Source: Azophilus sp965215035 (lineage in GTDB: Bacteria > Pseudomonadota > Gammaproteobacteria > Pseudomonadales > Azotimanducaceae). Taken from it: a DNA stretch of 64,000 nucleotides. Location of the stretch: NCBI GenBank assembly GCA_965215035.1, contig OZ244040.1:682001-746000 (forward strand). Reading direction: 5' to 3'. Positions 8,503 to 16,823 of the stretch are shown in pieces (position 1 is the stretch's first letter; each line of letters starts with the position of its first letter). The position numbers were made by a program, and so were the translations under genes. Under the pieces are notes generated by a model that was not told where the DNA came from, searched no databases, and was given only the letters and a program-made list of their open reading frames with translations.

Positions 8503-9771
8503 TCACAATACACCGGAATTACTCTTCGAATCCCACAGTGCAGGAAGTTTATTTGGAGATCGCAAGGCAAAACCTAGGATCTTCGCTCGATGCCAACGCT
8601 CAGGATCTTTGCGCAGATTGTGAAGACGGTCCAGCACCAGATTCATTGCAATCTGCATCTCAGCCCGGGCCAGATTCGCGCCGAGGCAAGCGTGCACCCC
8701 GGCACCGAACGTCATGAGGGGCCTGCGTGGCCGATGTATATCAAATACCTCGGGACTGTCCCAAATGCGCTCGTCAAAATTCGCCACGCCCATTGATGCC
8801 AGAACACCAGCACCTTTTGGCACGACAACTCCTTCGACTTCAACATCATGCTTCGCAACCCTGGGTGAAACCCAACCGGGAGCGTCAAATCTGAGGGCTT
8901 CCCAAATGGCACCGTCAAGAAGCGCTCTATCGTCTCTCACCGCATCTAGCTGTGATTGATCTTCGAGAAGGTGGTAGATCAAACTGCTGGTTGACCGTGT
9001 CGTCGTATCCAAACCAGCGCTAATTATGTTTCTCAGAAAGTTGCAGATTTCCTCATCTGTAAGCCGTTCACCATCGACCTCGGTTGAAATCAGCTTGCCA
9101 ATGAAATCGTCTCTCGGGTGAAGTCGACCGTCCTGGACGACGGAGAGAAAGATGTCGTTCATTGAAGCGAACGCCGCAAGCGCCTGCTCGTGTCTTGATG
9201 CTATTAACAGGGAGTCGGTTACCAGATCGGAGAGCGATGCCTCGTACTTATCCGGAATACCAAATATATGCGCCACCACGAGATAGGGATAGTGAAGTGT
9301 GTATTCCTGAACGAGGTCGCCTCGGCCTTTGTGTACAAATTTGTCAAACTGTGCCGAGATGATGGGAGCGACTTTTTCCTGAAGCCAGTTTTCCGAGACA
9401 CTTCGATGTGTGAAGGCTTTGGCGACAAGCTTGCGGTACCGACCATGCTCTGGCTCGTCCATTGTGAACAGCACCTTGCCAAACGACTTTCCCATGCTGA
9501 AACCGTAGCCCTGAGCCGCCGAAAAATTCTCTTCATCAGAGAGTACCTTGCGTACTGCGGCGAAGCTCAAGGCGAGATAGACATCTTGATCCTGGTCGGG
9601 CAGCAAGAAATGATTGGAAACCCTTACCCCATCAAAGGTTGCGTCTCGACCGGCCAGAATTGGGTTCTTTCGGGCAAGCTTCATTAGTGGAGTTAAGGGA
9701 TCTTCCATGAACTCCTGGCTAACATTGAAGTCGACGTAGTCGACTGACCTTTCCATAGTAGATTCTTCCAT
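8503..9771 (-). CDS. Cytochrome P450
   Basis: A complete 422-residue soluble bacterial P450. The I-helix oxygen-activation motif AGLDTT is at 252-257, the K-helix EALR at 291-294, and the heme loop FGAGVHACLG has Cys362 as the thiolate ligand. It belongs to the class I type that needs a ferredoxin and a reductase. The ferredoxin at 6111-6425 is the obvious local partner. It is transcribed opposite to the upstream block and converges with the SDR. A palindrome at 9820-9841, about 50 bases before the start, is a candidate operator. Family members hydroxylate terpenes, steroids or fatty acids. Confidence 0.95.
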   Translation of the reverse strand: MEESTMERSVDYVDFNVSQEFMEDPLTPLMKLARKNPILAGRDATFDGVRVSNHFLLPDQDQDVYLALSFAAVRKVLSDEENFSAAQGYGFSMGKSFGKVLFTMDEPEHGRYRKLVAKAFTHRSVSENWLQEKVAPIISAQFDKFVHKGRGDLVQEYTLHYPYLVVAHIFGIPDKYEASLSDLVTDSLLIASRHEQALAAFASMNDIFLSVVQDGRLHPRDDFIGKLISTEVDGERLTDEEICNFLRNIISAGLDTTTRSTSSLIYHLLEDQSQLDAVRDDRALLDGAIWEALRFDAPGWVSPRVAKHDVEVEGVVVPKGAGVLASMGVANFDERIWDSPEVFDIHRPRRPLMTFGAGVHACLGANLARAEMQIAMNLVLDRLHNLRKDPERWHRAKILGFALRSPNKLPALWDSKSNSGVL

Positions 9772-9819
9772 CTGGTCCTACCTCACGAACGGGCAGCGCA
9801 AGTGATCGATTCCGCCCGT

Positions 9820-9841
9820 TAATCTAACACTGTTGGGATTA
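9820..9841. promoter_or_regulatory. Candidate TetR-type operator upstream of the P450 gene
   Basis: TAATCTAACACTGTTGGGAT plus two bases forms an imperfect palindrome: TAATC and GATTA arms around an AACA-C-TGTT core. It lies about 50 bases before the P450 start codon. A related 22-bp sequence (16 of 22 identical) occurs at 10537-10558, at a similar distance upstream of the cupin gene. Two matching palindromes at the same spacing suggest control by one local regulator, perhaps the TetR at 14121-14741. This is inference from sequence only. Confidence 0.45.
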
Positions 9842-9959
9842 GGTGGCAAGCTTCAGCCTTGTCTAACGAGAAGTAAGCCTGAACAGCTTCGCCCTGTGGT
9901 CGTTACCGCCCTAGATCCTTTGCGGAGCAGCTACGCTTGGCGACCGGAAGAAGGTTTTT

Positions 9960-10484
9960 CTAGCGTCCAATGACGATCATCGGCTCGCAAGACTCTCCCA
10001 ATTTCTCGCAAGCCCGGCGGTAGGCATTCACGGCGATTCCCGCGTCGACGACGCTTGTGACCCTTGCGTTATGGTCCAAGTTGATGTTGGCACCCTGCAG
10101 GATAAACCAGGCCTCCGTTGGGAATTCCTGATCCTCAGGAACCGTCAAGGTGTGAAGTGATGAGGCGGGTTCAACGAGAAATGAGCCGGGGACATTCCTT
10201 GTGTCTGGTTGTTCGAGATAAAACCAAGCGCCTTTTCTGGTAATGCCAAGTACCATCCCGGTGTGGTAGTGGGTTTCAAACCGAGCACCTGGCTGCAAGC
10301 GCACATTTGAAACATACATGCCGGTGTTTAGATCGGCTATGGGAATCTGGTATTGAGATCCAACGTCGTCGAGCGGCACCCAGGGCAGATCTGCCTCCAT
10401 TACGTGAAGTAGGTCGTCAGTGTGGACTGGAAACTGTCCAAACATTTGTCTCGACTTGTCCGCACTTGGAATCGACTTGCCCAT
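9960..10484 (-). CDS. Tri-histidine cupin, acetylacetone dioxygenase (Dke1/ChrR)-like
   Basis: A 174-residue cupin counted from the ATG at 10482-10484. That start is preferred because GGGAGAAGAAG lies just upstream. An upstream in-frame ATG would add 11 residues. The metal motif is His72-Tyr-His74 in ETHYHTGMVLG, with a third histidine at 111 (SSLHTL), the three-His pattern of acetylacetone-cleaving dioxygenase and 2,4'-dihydroxyacetophenone dioxygenase. Such iron enzymes cleave C-C bonds in beta-diketones or aryl ketones. In this island it could open a diketone made by P450 and SDR steps. A regulatory or binding-only role is also possible. Confidence 0.7.
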   Translation of the reverse strand: MGKSIPSADKSRQMFGQFPVHTDDLLHVMEADLPWVPLDDVGSQYQIPIADLNTGMYVSNVRLQPGARFETHYHTGMVLGITRKGAWFYLEQPDTRNVPGSFLVEPASSLHTLTVPEDQEFPTEAWFILQGANINLDHNARVTSVVDAGIAVNAYRRACEKLGESCEPMIVIGR

Positions 10485-10536
10485 CGACTTCTTCTCCCGC
10501 ACACACAACGGGACCATAAGGCCCCTGATTTGCGTT

Positions 10537-10558
10537 TAATCAAACATTGTTGTATTTT
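10537..10558. promoter_or_regulatory. Candidate TetR-type operator in the cupin/luciferase-like divergent spacer
   Basis: TAATCAAACATTGTTGTATT plus two bases matches the 9820-9841 palindrome at 16 of 22 positions, including the TAATC arm and the AACA-N-TGTT core. It lies 53 bases upstream of the preferred cupin start and 112 bases upstream of the divergent luciferase-like gene. It could therefore affect both directions. No operator has been tested. Confidence 0.4.
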
Positions 10559-10669
10559 GAGCAGGAGAGTCAACGAAGTCAAGTTCGTGCATTCTGTTAA
10601 GCGATTGGAGAGAAGGCAACGGCTCGGCCTTCACTGGCTTGATGTTGGGGATAGAGGGAGATTTGCGAT

Positions 10670-11893
10670 ATGAAGTTTGGGCTCTTCTACGAAATCCAAG
10701 TCCCCAAGCCTTGGACCGAGGATACCGAACACCAAGCTTTTCACGAGGCGATTGACCAAGCAGTTCTTGCGGACAAACTAGGTTTCGACGTTATTTGGTC
10801 AGCCGAGCATCACTTCCTCGAAGAATACAGTCACAACTCCGCGCCCGAGATCTTTCTTGCGGCTGTTGCTGCGAAAACCAACCAAATCCGCATTGGGCAT
10901 GGCATTAAGCACTTGACCACAAACCATCCGCTGCGCGTTGCAGAACAGGCAGCGACTCTGGACATCATCTCCAGCGGACGACTTGAGCTCGGATTTGGTG
11001 AAGGTTCCAACACGACAGAGTTGCATCCCTTCGGAATCAGGTTCCGGGATAAGCGCGAGCTATGGGAAGACGCCGTCAAGGCGGCGGTTCCGGCCTTCTG
11101 GAATACCAGTTGGTCATATGAAAGCGGGAATTTCTCAATTCCTCCAAGAAATGTCCTACCAAAACCCTTCCAGAAACCACACCCACCTCTCTGGGTCGCT
11201 TGTTCTCAAATGAAAACCATACTCGACGCCGCACGTTGGGGGATGGGGGCTATGGGATTTGCCTTTCTGGATGACGAGGCCGCAAGAGCTTGGGTGAACG
11301 CCTATTACAACGAGTATCTCAGGAATCTTTCTCCGCTTGCGGAGTACCAAACGAATCCGAACATTACCTGCAGTTACTATTTTTCCTGCGGCGAAACGGA
11401 CGAGGCTGCTCGGCAAAAGGCTGAAGGCGCGACATTTTTCGAGTTTGCCCTTGGAAGCTATCAGAAGTACGGGCCTTTTGCTGCGGGAACCACCGATTTT
11501 TGGCGTCAGTATCTTGAATGGCGAAAAACGGAGAAGGCGGCAAGAAAGGAAAAAGCCTTGAGCAGAACACAGCTCATTGGATCGCCCGGAACCCTGCGCG
11601 TTCGACTCAGAGATCTGCATAGCCGACACATTGATCAAGTATTGTTGCTGGCGCAAACTGGCAAAACGACCCATCAAGAGATCTGTGAGAGCCTTGAGTT
11701 GTTCGCCGATAAGGTCATGCCAGAGTTTCAAGCCCTGGAGGTTGAACACCAGGAATGGAAGCGAAAGGTCCTTCAAGGCGAAATAGTCTTGCAAGACTAC
11801 GACACGGAGGCGCACTCCAAGCACGGTAGTGCGATTGACCAGTCCCTGAGCAAGAAAATCCAGCAGGAAAAGACTTTTGCAAGGAACCTGTGA
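10670..11893 (+). CDS. Luciferase-like (LLM class) flavin-dependent monooxygenase
   Basis: A 407-residue TIM-barrel protein of the bacterial-luciferase superfamily. Recognisable segments are the N-terminal MKFGLFYEIQ strand, WSAEHHF near residue 43, and SSGRLELGFGEG near 102. Members use FMNH2 or F420 with O2 to carry out Baeyer-Villiger-like oxidation or hydroxylation of ketones and hydrocarbons. It has a long C-terminal extension ending in charged helices. The acyl-CoA synthetase begins 15 bases downstream, so an oxygenase-ligase operon is likely. A flavin reductase is not encoded next to it. Confidence 0.88.
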   Translation: MKFGLFYEIQVPKPWTEDTEHQAFHEAIDQAVLADKLGFDVIWSAEHHFLEEYSHNSAPEIFLAAVAAKTNQIRIGHGIKHLTTNHPLRVAEQAATLDIISSGRLELGFGEGSNTTELHPFGIRFRDKRELWEDAVKAAVPAFWNTSWSYESGNFSIPPRNVLPKPFQKPHPPLWVACSQMKTILDAARWGMGAMGFAFLDDEAARAWVNAYYNEYLRNLSPLAEYQTNPNITCSYYFSCGETDEAARQKAEGATFFEFALGSYQKYGPFAAGTTDFWRQYLEWRKTEKAARKEKALSRTQLIGSPGTLRVRLRDLHSRHIDQVLLLAQTGKTTHQEICESLELFADKVMPEFQALEVEHQEWKRKVLQGEIVLQDYDTEAHSKHGSAIDQSLSKKIQQEKTFARNL

Positions 11894-11908
11894 CCGGAGA
11901 CCGATTCC

Positions 11909-13504
11909 ATGGGGTTTGAGTACGACGGGTTTGAATGGGGAGCTGGCGTAACGACGGGGGTCATCAATGGCCACCCCTGCCGCATGTACGGTGCCCGTCG
12001 AAAAACCATAACCGATCTGTTGATTGACGCCCGTAGATGGCCCGATCATGAGTACCTTGTATGTGAAGAACGTCGTTTAACCTACAGGGAGCACGAACAA
12101 GCGGTTTACCGGGTAGCGGCAAGGTTGACTGGAATGGGTGCCAAGCAGGGCAATAGGGTGCTCCTGCTCGCGGCAAATAGCATGGAATGGATAGTTTCCT
12201 TCTGGGCGATACTGCAAGTTGGCGGTGTTGTTGTGTCGGGAAACGCTTGGTGGAGCAAGCACGAAGTGGAACATGCGCATGAAACTGCTGACATTGATTT
12301 CACCATTGCTGACAAAAAAAGACTTGCCGACGTGCCGCCGCATCAAAGGTCCGTGGCTGTCGAGAAGATCCGTGAGTGGGTTGAGGATCGAAGCATTTCC
12401 GGGCAGGATGCGCGGCCTAATGTGAACGAGGATGATCCCGCGATCATTCTCTTTACCTCCGGGTCCACCGGCGCACCCAAGGGAGCGATCCTATCGCACC
12501 GCTCTCAGATAGCAAACGTTCATAATCTTCAGTGCGCAGCCAACAAGCTGCCCCATCAGAGAAGCACTGCTGATCCATCGCCGATACAACTAATATCTTC
12601 ACCACTCTTTCACATTGCGGGCATACAACTGATTCTGTCTATCTTGATTTCTGGCGGAAAGCTCATCATGACCGAGGGTAGATTCGATCCGTTGAAGATC
12701 CTCAGGACCATAGAGAAGGAAAGAGTCACGGCTTGGGGTGGACCGCCTACGATGCTCACCCGACTGATTGAATGTTCTCGTCTTTCAGAGTTTGACCACT
12801 CAAGCTTGCGGTCTATTGGCACTGGCGGAACGAGAGTGCCGCCTGAGATCACGGAGAAAGTGCGGGCAACATTTTCTTCCCTTCGTGGAAACGTCAGCGT
12901 GGTGTACGGATCAAGCGAGGCGGGCGGCACACTCACCACAATGTCGGGACTGTCCTATGCGCAAAGGCCGACAGCCTCCGGTAGACCGCTGCTAGTAGTG
13001 GAACTTAAAATCGATTCTCCGAAAGACGACGGAGTTGGGGAGATCTGTGCGCGGTCCCCAACCAATATGACGGGCTATCTTGGGAGTGCGGATAATCCAA
13101 TTGACTCTGAAGGCTGGCTGCATATGGGTGACTTGGGTTACTTGGATGAGGATGGTTACGTACACGTAACTGGACGCAGTAAGGACGTCATCATCAGAGG
13201 CGGTGAGAATGTTGCCGCCGCCAACGTGGAGGCGGCGTTGATAAGGCATCGGGATGTCTTGGAAGTCGCGGTCGTTGGGCTAGAGAGCCGTGAATGGGGA
13301 GAGGAAGTCGGTGCAGCTATCGTCTTACGCGAAGGGGCGAGATTGACCGAGGCCAAATTGGCAGAATATGTCGCACCACTTCTGGCATATTTTGAACGAC
13401 CCACAAAATGGTGGTTGCGTACCGACCCGCTTCCGGTTGGTGCGACTCAAAAGGTACTGAAAGCCAAAATCGTCCAAGAATGGCCTTTGGAGGTCAATCC
13501 ATAA
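11909..13504 (+). CDS. AMP-dependent acyl-CoA synthetase/ligase
   Basis: A 531-residue ANL-superfamily enzyme. The P-loop-like LFTSGSTGAPKG is near residues 181-192, VYGSSEAGG near 332, and the A8 hinge GWLHMGDLGYL...GRSKDVIIRGGENV near 406-432. A C-terminal catalytic lysine is plausible in ATQKVLKAK. Such enzymes activate fatty, steroid side-chain or aryl acids to acyl-CoA through an acyl-adenylate. It starts 15 bases after the luciferase-like gene and precedes a SnoaL-like gene. It probably activates the carboxylate produced by the upstream oxidation steps. Confidence 0.92.
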   Translation: MGFEYDGFEWGAGVTTGVINGHPCRMYGARRKTITDLLIDARRWPDHEYLVCEERRLTYREHEQAVYRVAARLTGMGAKQGNRVLLLAANSMEWIVSFWAILQVGGVVVSGNAWWSKHEVEHAHETADIDFTIADKKRLADVPPHQRSVAVEKIREWVEDRSISGQDARPNVNEDDPAIILFTSGSTGAPKGAILSHRSQIANVHNLQCAANKLPHQRSTADPSPIQLISSPLFHIAGIQLILSILISGGKLIMTEGRFDPLKILRTIEKERVTAWGGPPTMLTRLIECSRLSEFDHSSLRSIGTGGTRVPPEITEKVRATFSSLRGNVSVVYGSSEAGGTLTTMSGLSYAQRPTASGRPLLVVELKIDSPKDDGVGEICARSPTNMTGYLGSADNPIDSEGWLHMGDLGYLDEDGYVHVTGRSKDVIIRGGENVAAANVEAALIRHRDVLEVAVVGLESREWGEEVGAAIVLREGARLTEAKLAEYVAPLLAYFERPTKWWLRTDPLPVGATQKVLKAKIVQEWPLEVNP

Positions 13505-13561
13505 TGCCTAAACAGAGGCTCGATCAGACTAGAACGCAAATGTTTAGCGGAGAAAATTGGT

Positions 13562-14062
13562 ATGGCGACGGTAAAGCTTGATATTGAAACGCGGCTTGCG
13601 ATCGAGGCCGTCCCACTGAAGCTCATTGATGCGGTGACGCGGAATGATCCTGAGCTCTACGCGAGTTGTTTCCTTGAGCATGATTCGGTTTGGGATGCCT
13701 CCAAGCTGACAGGCGACGAGGCCGGATTCCCCTTTCGAGGACGCGAAGCGATCAAGGCAGCAATGAAGGCTTTTGAAGACTCTCTGGCGTTGGCGGCTCA
13801 AACCCACTATTCGACGCACATCGACGAATATACTGGGCGTACTGCCTGCGTTCGTTACTATATCGGTGAATATGGTCGGGTTCCAGGTGGGGAAATGGAG
13901 TTCGGTGTCGGAATGTACTCCGATAAGTACGAGCTTTGCGAAGATGGAGAGTGGCGTGTGCGAGAGCATGTCTTAACCCCGGTGTTCTTCGGCTCGGGCG
14001 ACTTTACGAACATCTCGAAAGAAACCAATACCATCGCAATAGAAAAGCCCTCGGCTGCCTAG
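13562..14062 (+). CDS. SnoaL-like/NTF2-fold protein
   Basis: A 166-residue NTF2-fold protein with a helical start containing AIEAVPLKLIDAVTRNDPE, the FLEHDSVWDASKL segment typical of SnoaL_4 proteins, and FRGREAIKAAMKAF. It is related in layout to the protein at 1159-1629 but clearly divergent. It follows the acyl-CoA synthetase by 57 bases and is the last forward gene of the island. Possible roles are hydration, dehydration or cyclisation of an intermediate. The active site cannot be assigned from sequence. Confidence 0.68.
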   Translation: MATVKLDIETRLAIEAVPLKLIDAVTRNDPELYASCFLEHDSVWDASKLTGDEAGFPFRGREAIKAAMKAFEDSLALAAQTHYSTHIDEYTGRTACVRYYIGEYGRVPGGEMEFGVGMYSDKYELCEDGEWRVREHVLTPVFFGSGDFTNISKETNTIAIEKPSAA

Positions 14063-14120
14063 CTGAATTAACGAGGTTGCGGAATCGCTGTGGCCGGTCG
14101 CTATCTGACTTGGTCAGCCT

Positions 14121-14741
14121 TCAGTCCTGCTGTTGAAGCGCGCCGGTCAAAACGAGGTGGCACATCTGCGTAAAGCTTTTTTGGAGATCAATACTCTTTC
14201 GCCGTGTGGCTTCGTAGAGTAGCGGGTAGTTCTCTGGATCGACCGCTCCAAATTCAATTCGCTTTCCGCCGGTTACCTCGGCCATTGCACTCCCTAGCGA
14301 AAGAACTTCAATGCTCACCATCAAGAGGAGGGATTCTTCAGTATTGAATCCAGCATCTCTGAAATTCTGTAGGCAGCGCTCGTATTTGTCGTGGTTGTTG
14401 GGGCGCGGATTGTGGGCACTCGTCAGCATCGCGGCATTTGGATGCTGAAGGATTGTCTCACGGTATGACATTGCCATTGTCATGAGCGCTTGCTCCCAGC
14501 TATCGGGTGTTCGCGCACGGGGTACGTTTCCGCTGTCCACGATTTTCTGCGCGACGGCGCGGAGAATCTCATCCTTATCCTTGAAATGGTGGTAAAGCGA
14601 TGTCGAATTTATATTCAGCCTTTTCCCTAGCTTACGCATGCTAAAGCGGGGTAGGCCCTCTTCGTCAATGATATTCAGCGCTTCGTCTACGACTGTCTCG
14701 TAGGTGATCACAGGTTCGCTTGGACGGCCACTTTTTCGCAT
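14121..14741 (-). CDS. TetR-family transcriptional regulator
   Basis: A 206-residue TetR protein. The N-terminal DNA-binding domain covers residues 10-60, with the helix-turn-helix in FSMRKLGKRLNINSTSLYHH and a KDKDEILRAV helix after it. The C-terminal ligand-binding domain is all-helical, in the TetR_C style of tetracycline-repressor relatives. It is convergent with the SnoaL-like gene and is the only specific regulator inside the island. It is thus the best candidate for the palindromes at 9820-9841 and 10537-10558. Its ligand is unknown, perhaps a pathway CoA ester. Confidence 0.9.
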   Translation of the reverse strand: MRKSGRPSEPVITYETVVDEALNIIDEEGLPRFSMRKLGKRLNINSTSLYHHFKDKDEILRAVAQKIVDSGNVPRARTPDSWEQALMTMAMSYRETILQHPNAAMLTSAHNPRPNNHDKYERCLQNFRDAGFNTEESLLLMVSIEVLSLGSAMAEVTGGKRIEFGAVDPENYPLLYEATRRKSIDLQKSFTQMCHLVLTGALQQQD

Positions 14742-14744
14742 TCT

Positions 14745-14969
14745 CTATTTCTCTATGGTAATGGGTAGGGAGATATGTGTGATTCCAAGCGGCTTGGCCT
14801 TGGGGCGGGTGTAATGGACGACGCCAACTGCGAGCAGCCCTTTGTTGGTTATCATCGCCACGCGTTGACAACCCTGGTCTGTAGAACTCTTTGGCACCAA
14901 CGAGCGACATCCAAGGCCTATCTTGACCACAGTTGTAGATTCCCAGTCGAATGATTGTTGTTCAGTCAT
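14745..14969 (-). pseudogene. Iron-containing alcohol dehydrogenase, N-terminal fragment
   Basis: The first 50 codons resemble the N-terminus of Fe-ADH/maleylacetate reductase proteins: VVKIGLGCRSLVPKSS, then CQRVAMITNKGLLAVGVV, matching the family pattern of a Gly-x-Gly strand followed by a nucleotide-binding strand. After about residue 52 the similarity ends and the frame runs into unrelated sequence, stopping at 74 residues. Full enzymes have about 380. The metal-binding domain is absent, so this is a remnant. The break lies immediately before the TetR gene, with only 3 bases between them. Confidence 0.5.
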
Positions 14970-14996
14970 CTGTGAATCTCCTAGCCGTCAGTTCAT

Positions 14997-15290
14997 ATGC
15001 TACAGCGATACCTCAAGCTCGTCGAGGACGCCCAAGGCCACGCCTGGGCCAGGCGCATGGGCAAGCTCCTGCTCGAAACCTGCCGCACGGTCCGCGAACT
15101 CGAACGCATGGCGCTCGACGACACCGCCCTCAAGGCCGTGTGCAAACGCTACTGCATCCCCAGTCGGCCTGACCCTACCGTTCGCCGCTCTCGAAAACCG
15201 ATCTTCAACACCGAGAGTCACCTGTGGCCGAGCGCTCGCCGGCAACGCCGTCCTCGGTGCCAATCACCGTTCTCGACTGTCCTTTGAGCT
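14997..15290 (+). pseudogene. Decayed transposase fragment, IS66-like
   Basis: The frame beginning at 14997 encodes a segment with AQGHAWARRMGKLLLETCR, which resembles the WA-x2-M-x2-LL helix of the IS66 transposase catalytic domain. The similarity fades after about 55 residues and neighbouring frames carry stops. No terminal inverted repeats or intact catalytic triad are visible. The stretch 14970-15418 contains no intact gene. Its G+C is visibly higher than that of the flanking genes, consistent with insertion followed by decay. The family assignment is tentative. Confidence 0.4.
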
Positions 15291-15418
15291 GTTCGCCCAG
15301 CTTATCGACCGAAAACATGGACGGACGCACCGTTCGAACCGCTCGTTGTGAGATACCTCGCGACCCGCCCGCACCAACCACCTCGCCGGCAGATTCCGTA
15401 TCTACGGACAGGAGCTAA

Positions 15419-15895
15419 CTAGGAGGGGTTGGCTTGCTGTGACAACAGCATAATACACCGCTTGGTAGTCAACCGGCGATATGGCAGCGCCTTTTCACAG
15501 TATTCAGGGTCTAGATGCAACTCAATAAAAGATTCTGCACTTGGGTACTGAGTCACGACCACCGTATCCCACTGATTGCTGTCATCACCGATAATCGTGA
15601 GCGGCAGGCCACTCACATAAACGGGCTTCACGCCGATGCGCTCGATGAGAGGCGTAGTGACTTCAACGTACTTCGCCAGTGCTTCAGCCACACTGCCACG
15701 AAAACCCAGCTTCTCATCGCGCAATTCGCCAGTAGGCAGTTGCAGAAAGCTTACGGTCACAATGGGCTGTTTGTTGGGATATAGCAAAATACAGCGCCAT
15801 TGTTCTTCTGTTGGAAAACCTGTCGAGTTGCCATAGATCACCATCAACTCGGCTAGTTTTTTGTCAACATTAGTCGTTGCATTATCAGTCGTCAT
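15419..15895 (-). CDS. DUF1330-like ferredoxin-fold protein
   Basis: A 158-residue protein counted from the ATG at 15893-15895, which has AAGAAGAGATCGAG just upstream. The longer frame to 16135 joins unrelated coding sequence and is not used. The C-terminal half (GDDSNQWDTVVVTQYPSAES, then LHLDPEY) has the strand-helix pattern of DUF1330/dimeric alpha-beta barrel proteins. The function is unknown. The upstream sequence and first codons recur at 33710-33877, where a MITE interrupts them, so the gene was once duplicated. The neighbours are decayed remnants on one side and an Lrp pair on the other. Confidence 0.6.
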   Translation of the reverse strand: MTTDNATTNVDKKLAELMVIYGNSTGFPTEEQWRCILLYPNKQPIVTVSFLQLPTGELRDEKLGFRGSVAEALAKYVEVTTPLIERIGVKPVYVSGLPLTIIGDDSNQWDTVVVTQYPSAESFIELHLDPEYCEKALPYRRLTTKRCIMLLSQQANPS

Positions 15896-15899
15896 AACT

Positions 15900-16260
15900 C
15901 GATCTCTTCTTTGTATAGTACCGAGCACCTGAACCCACGAGTATCGCACCGGCGCTCGAGTACGCCATGAAGTTACGGGCTTCAATGGCGACAACGTTGT
16001 CGAATGGTGTTGCCATGCCGTCGCACGGCCGAGTTCACGGCCGGTCGCGACTTCGACCTTCCGTACGCTATGCTCTGCGGTCGCGTTCATGTAGATAAAG
16101 CGGCCATCGGGCGAGGTAACGACCCCGTTGGGCATCGCGCCATCGGTCCCGCCAACCTTTCGAAAGCTCTTCTCGGACTGCGACCAAGCAAATACATGGC
16201 CTGTAATATCACTCGATATATCTTGGGTCGCAAAGCCGATCTGAGCACGCTGTCTGGTCG
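15900..16260 (-). pseudogene. SMP-30/gluconolactonase-like remnant
   Basis: A minus-strand frame without a start codon reads from about 16260 through DGAMPNGVVTSPDGRFIYMN at about 16080-16140. This is the beta-propeller repeat typical of SMP-30/strictosidine-synthase proteins (PNG-x5-DGR-x2-Y). Near 16025 the coherent reading moves to another frame (DGMATPFDNVVAIEARNF). Both ends are missing compared with the roughly 300-residue family. The end abuts the DUF1330-like start, which is why a false fused ORF appears there. The rest of 16261-16358 shows nothing recognisable. Confidence 0.45.
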
Positions 16261-16358
16261 CTATCGTAGCGGCGGGAAGGATCCGTGTCGTCCGTCGCTA
16301 AAGCAATGCTTTACTAAACATGGGAATCGCCAATTAAGATGTCCGCGATACGACCACA

Positions 16359-16823
16359 TTAGTCTTCCATAATGTGAGTGAGTTCGAGAACATGTTTTTG
16401 GACACTGCGAATCACATGAATCGTTCCCGTTATCACACCCTCAAGCTCAATGATTTTTGACTCGTACAGCGTGAACAAGCCATCTAGGCTTTCGTCGGTC
16501 ATAATGAAGACGATATCGCATGCTCCAGAAACCAACGCGATGTATCCAATCTGGTCGATTTCTTTTAAGGCACCGATGACTCGTTTTATCGCTGCTGTTT
16601 CGACCACCAAGCGAACATCAACGATTGCTGTCTGATTGACTTTGACGGGGTTGACGAGTGCACTAATGCGCATGGATTTTGCTGACGTCAGTTTCCTTAG
16701 TCGGTGACGGATCGCACCTTCAGTGACTTTCAGTTCGTGCGCCACCACGCGATTGCTGACCCTAGCGTCCGGTTTCAGAATCTCGAATAGTTGTTCTTCA
16801 AAGTCATCGAGCGGTTCTTTCAT
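16359..16823 (-). CDS. Lrp/AsnC-family regulator (second of a tandem pair)
   Basis: A 154-residue Lrp/AsnC protein. Residues 5-60 form the winged helix-turn-helix (SNRVVAHELKVTEGAIRHRL), and the C-terminal RAM domain carries the strand pattern ending CDIVFIMTDESLDGLF and the LEGVITGTIHVI strand. Its start overlaps the stop of the upstream Lrp gene by 4 bases (ATGA), so the two are translated together. The pair differs enough in sequence to suggest a hetero-oligomer or divided ligand sensing rather than a recent duplication. Targets are not evident from the window. Confidence 0.88.
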   Translation of the reverse strand: MKEPLDDFEEQLFEILKPDARVSNRVVAHELKVTEGAIRHRLRKLTSAKSMRISALVNPVKVNQTAIVDVRLVVETAAIKRVIGALKEIDQIGYIALVSGACDIVFIMTDESLDGLFTLYESKIIELEGVITGTIHVIRSVQKHVLELTHIMED

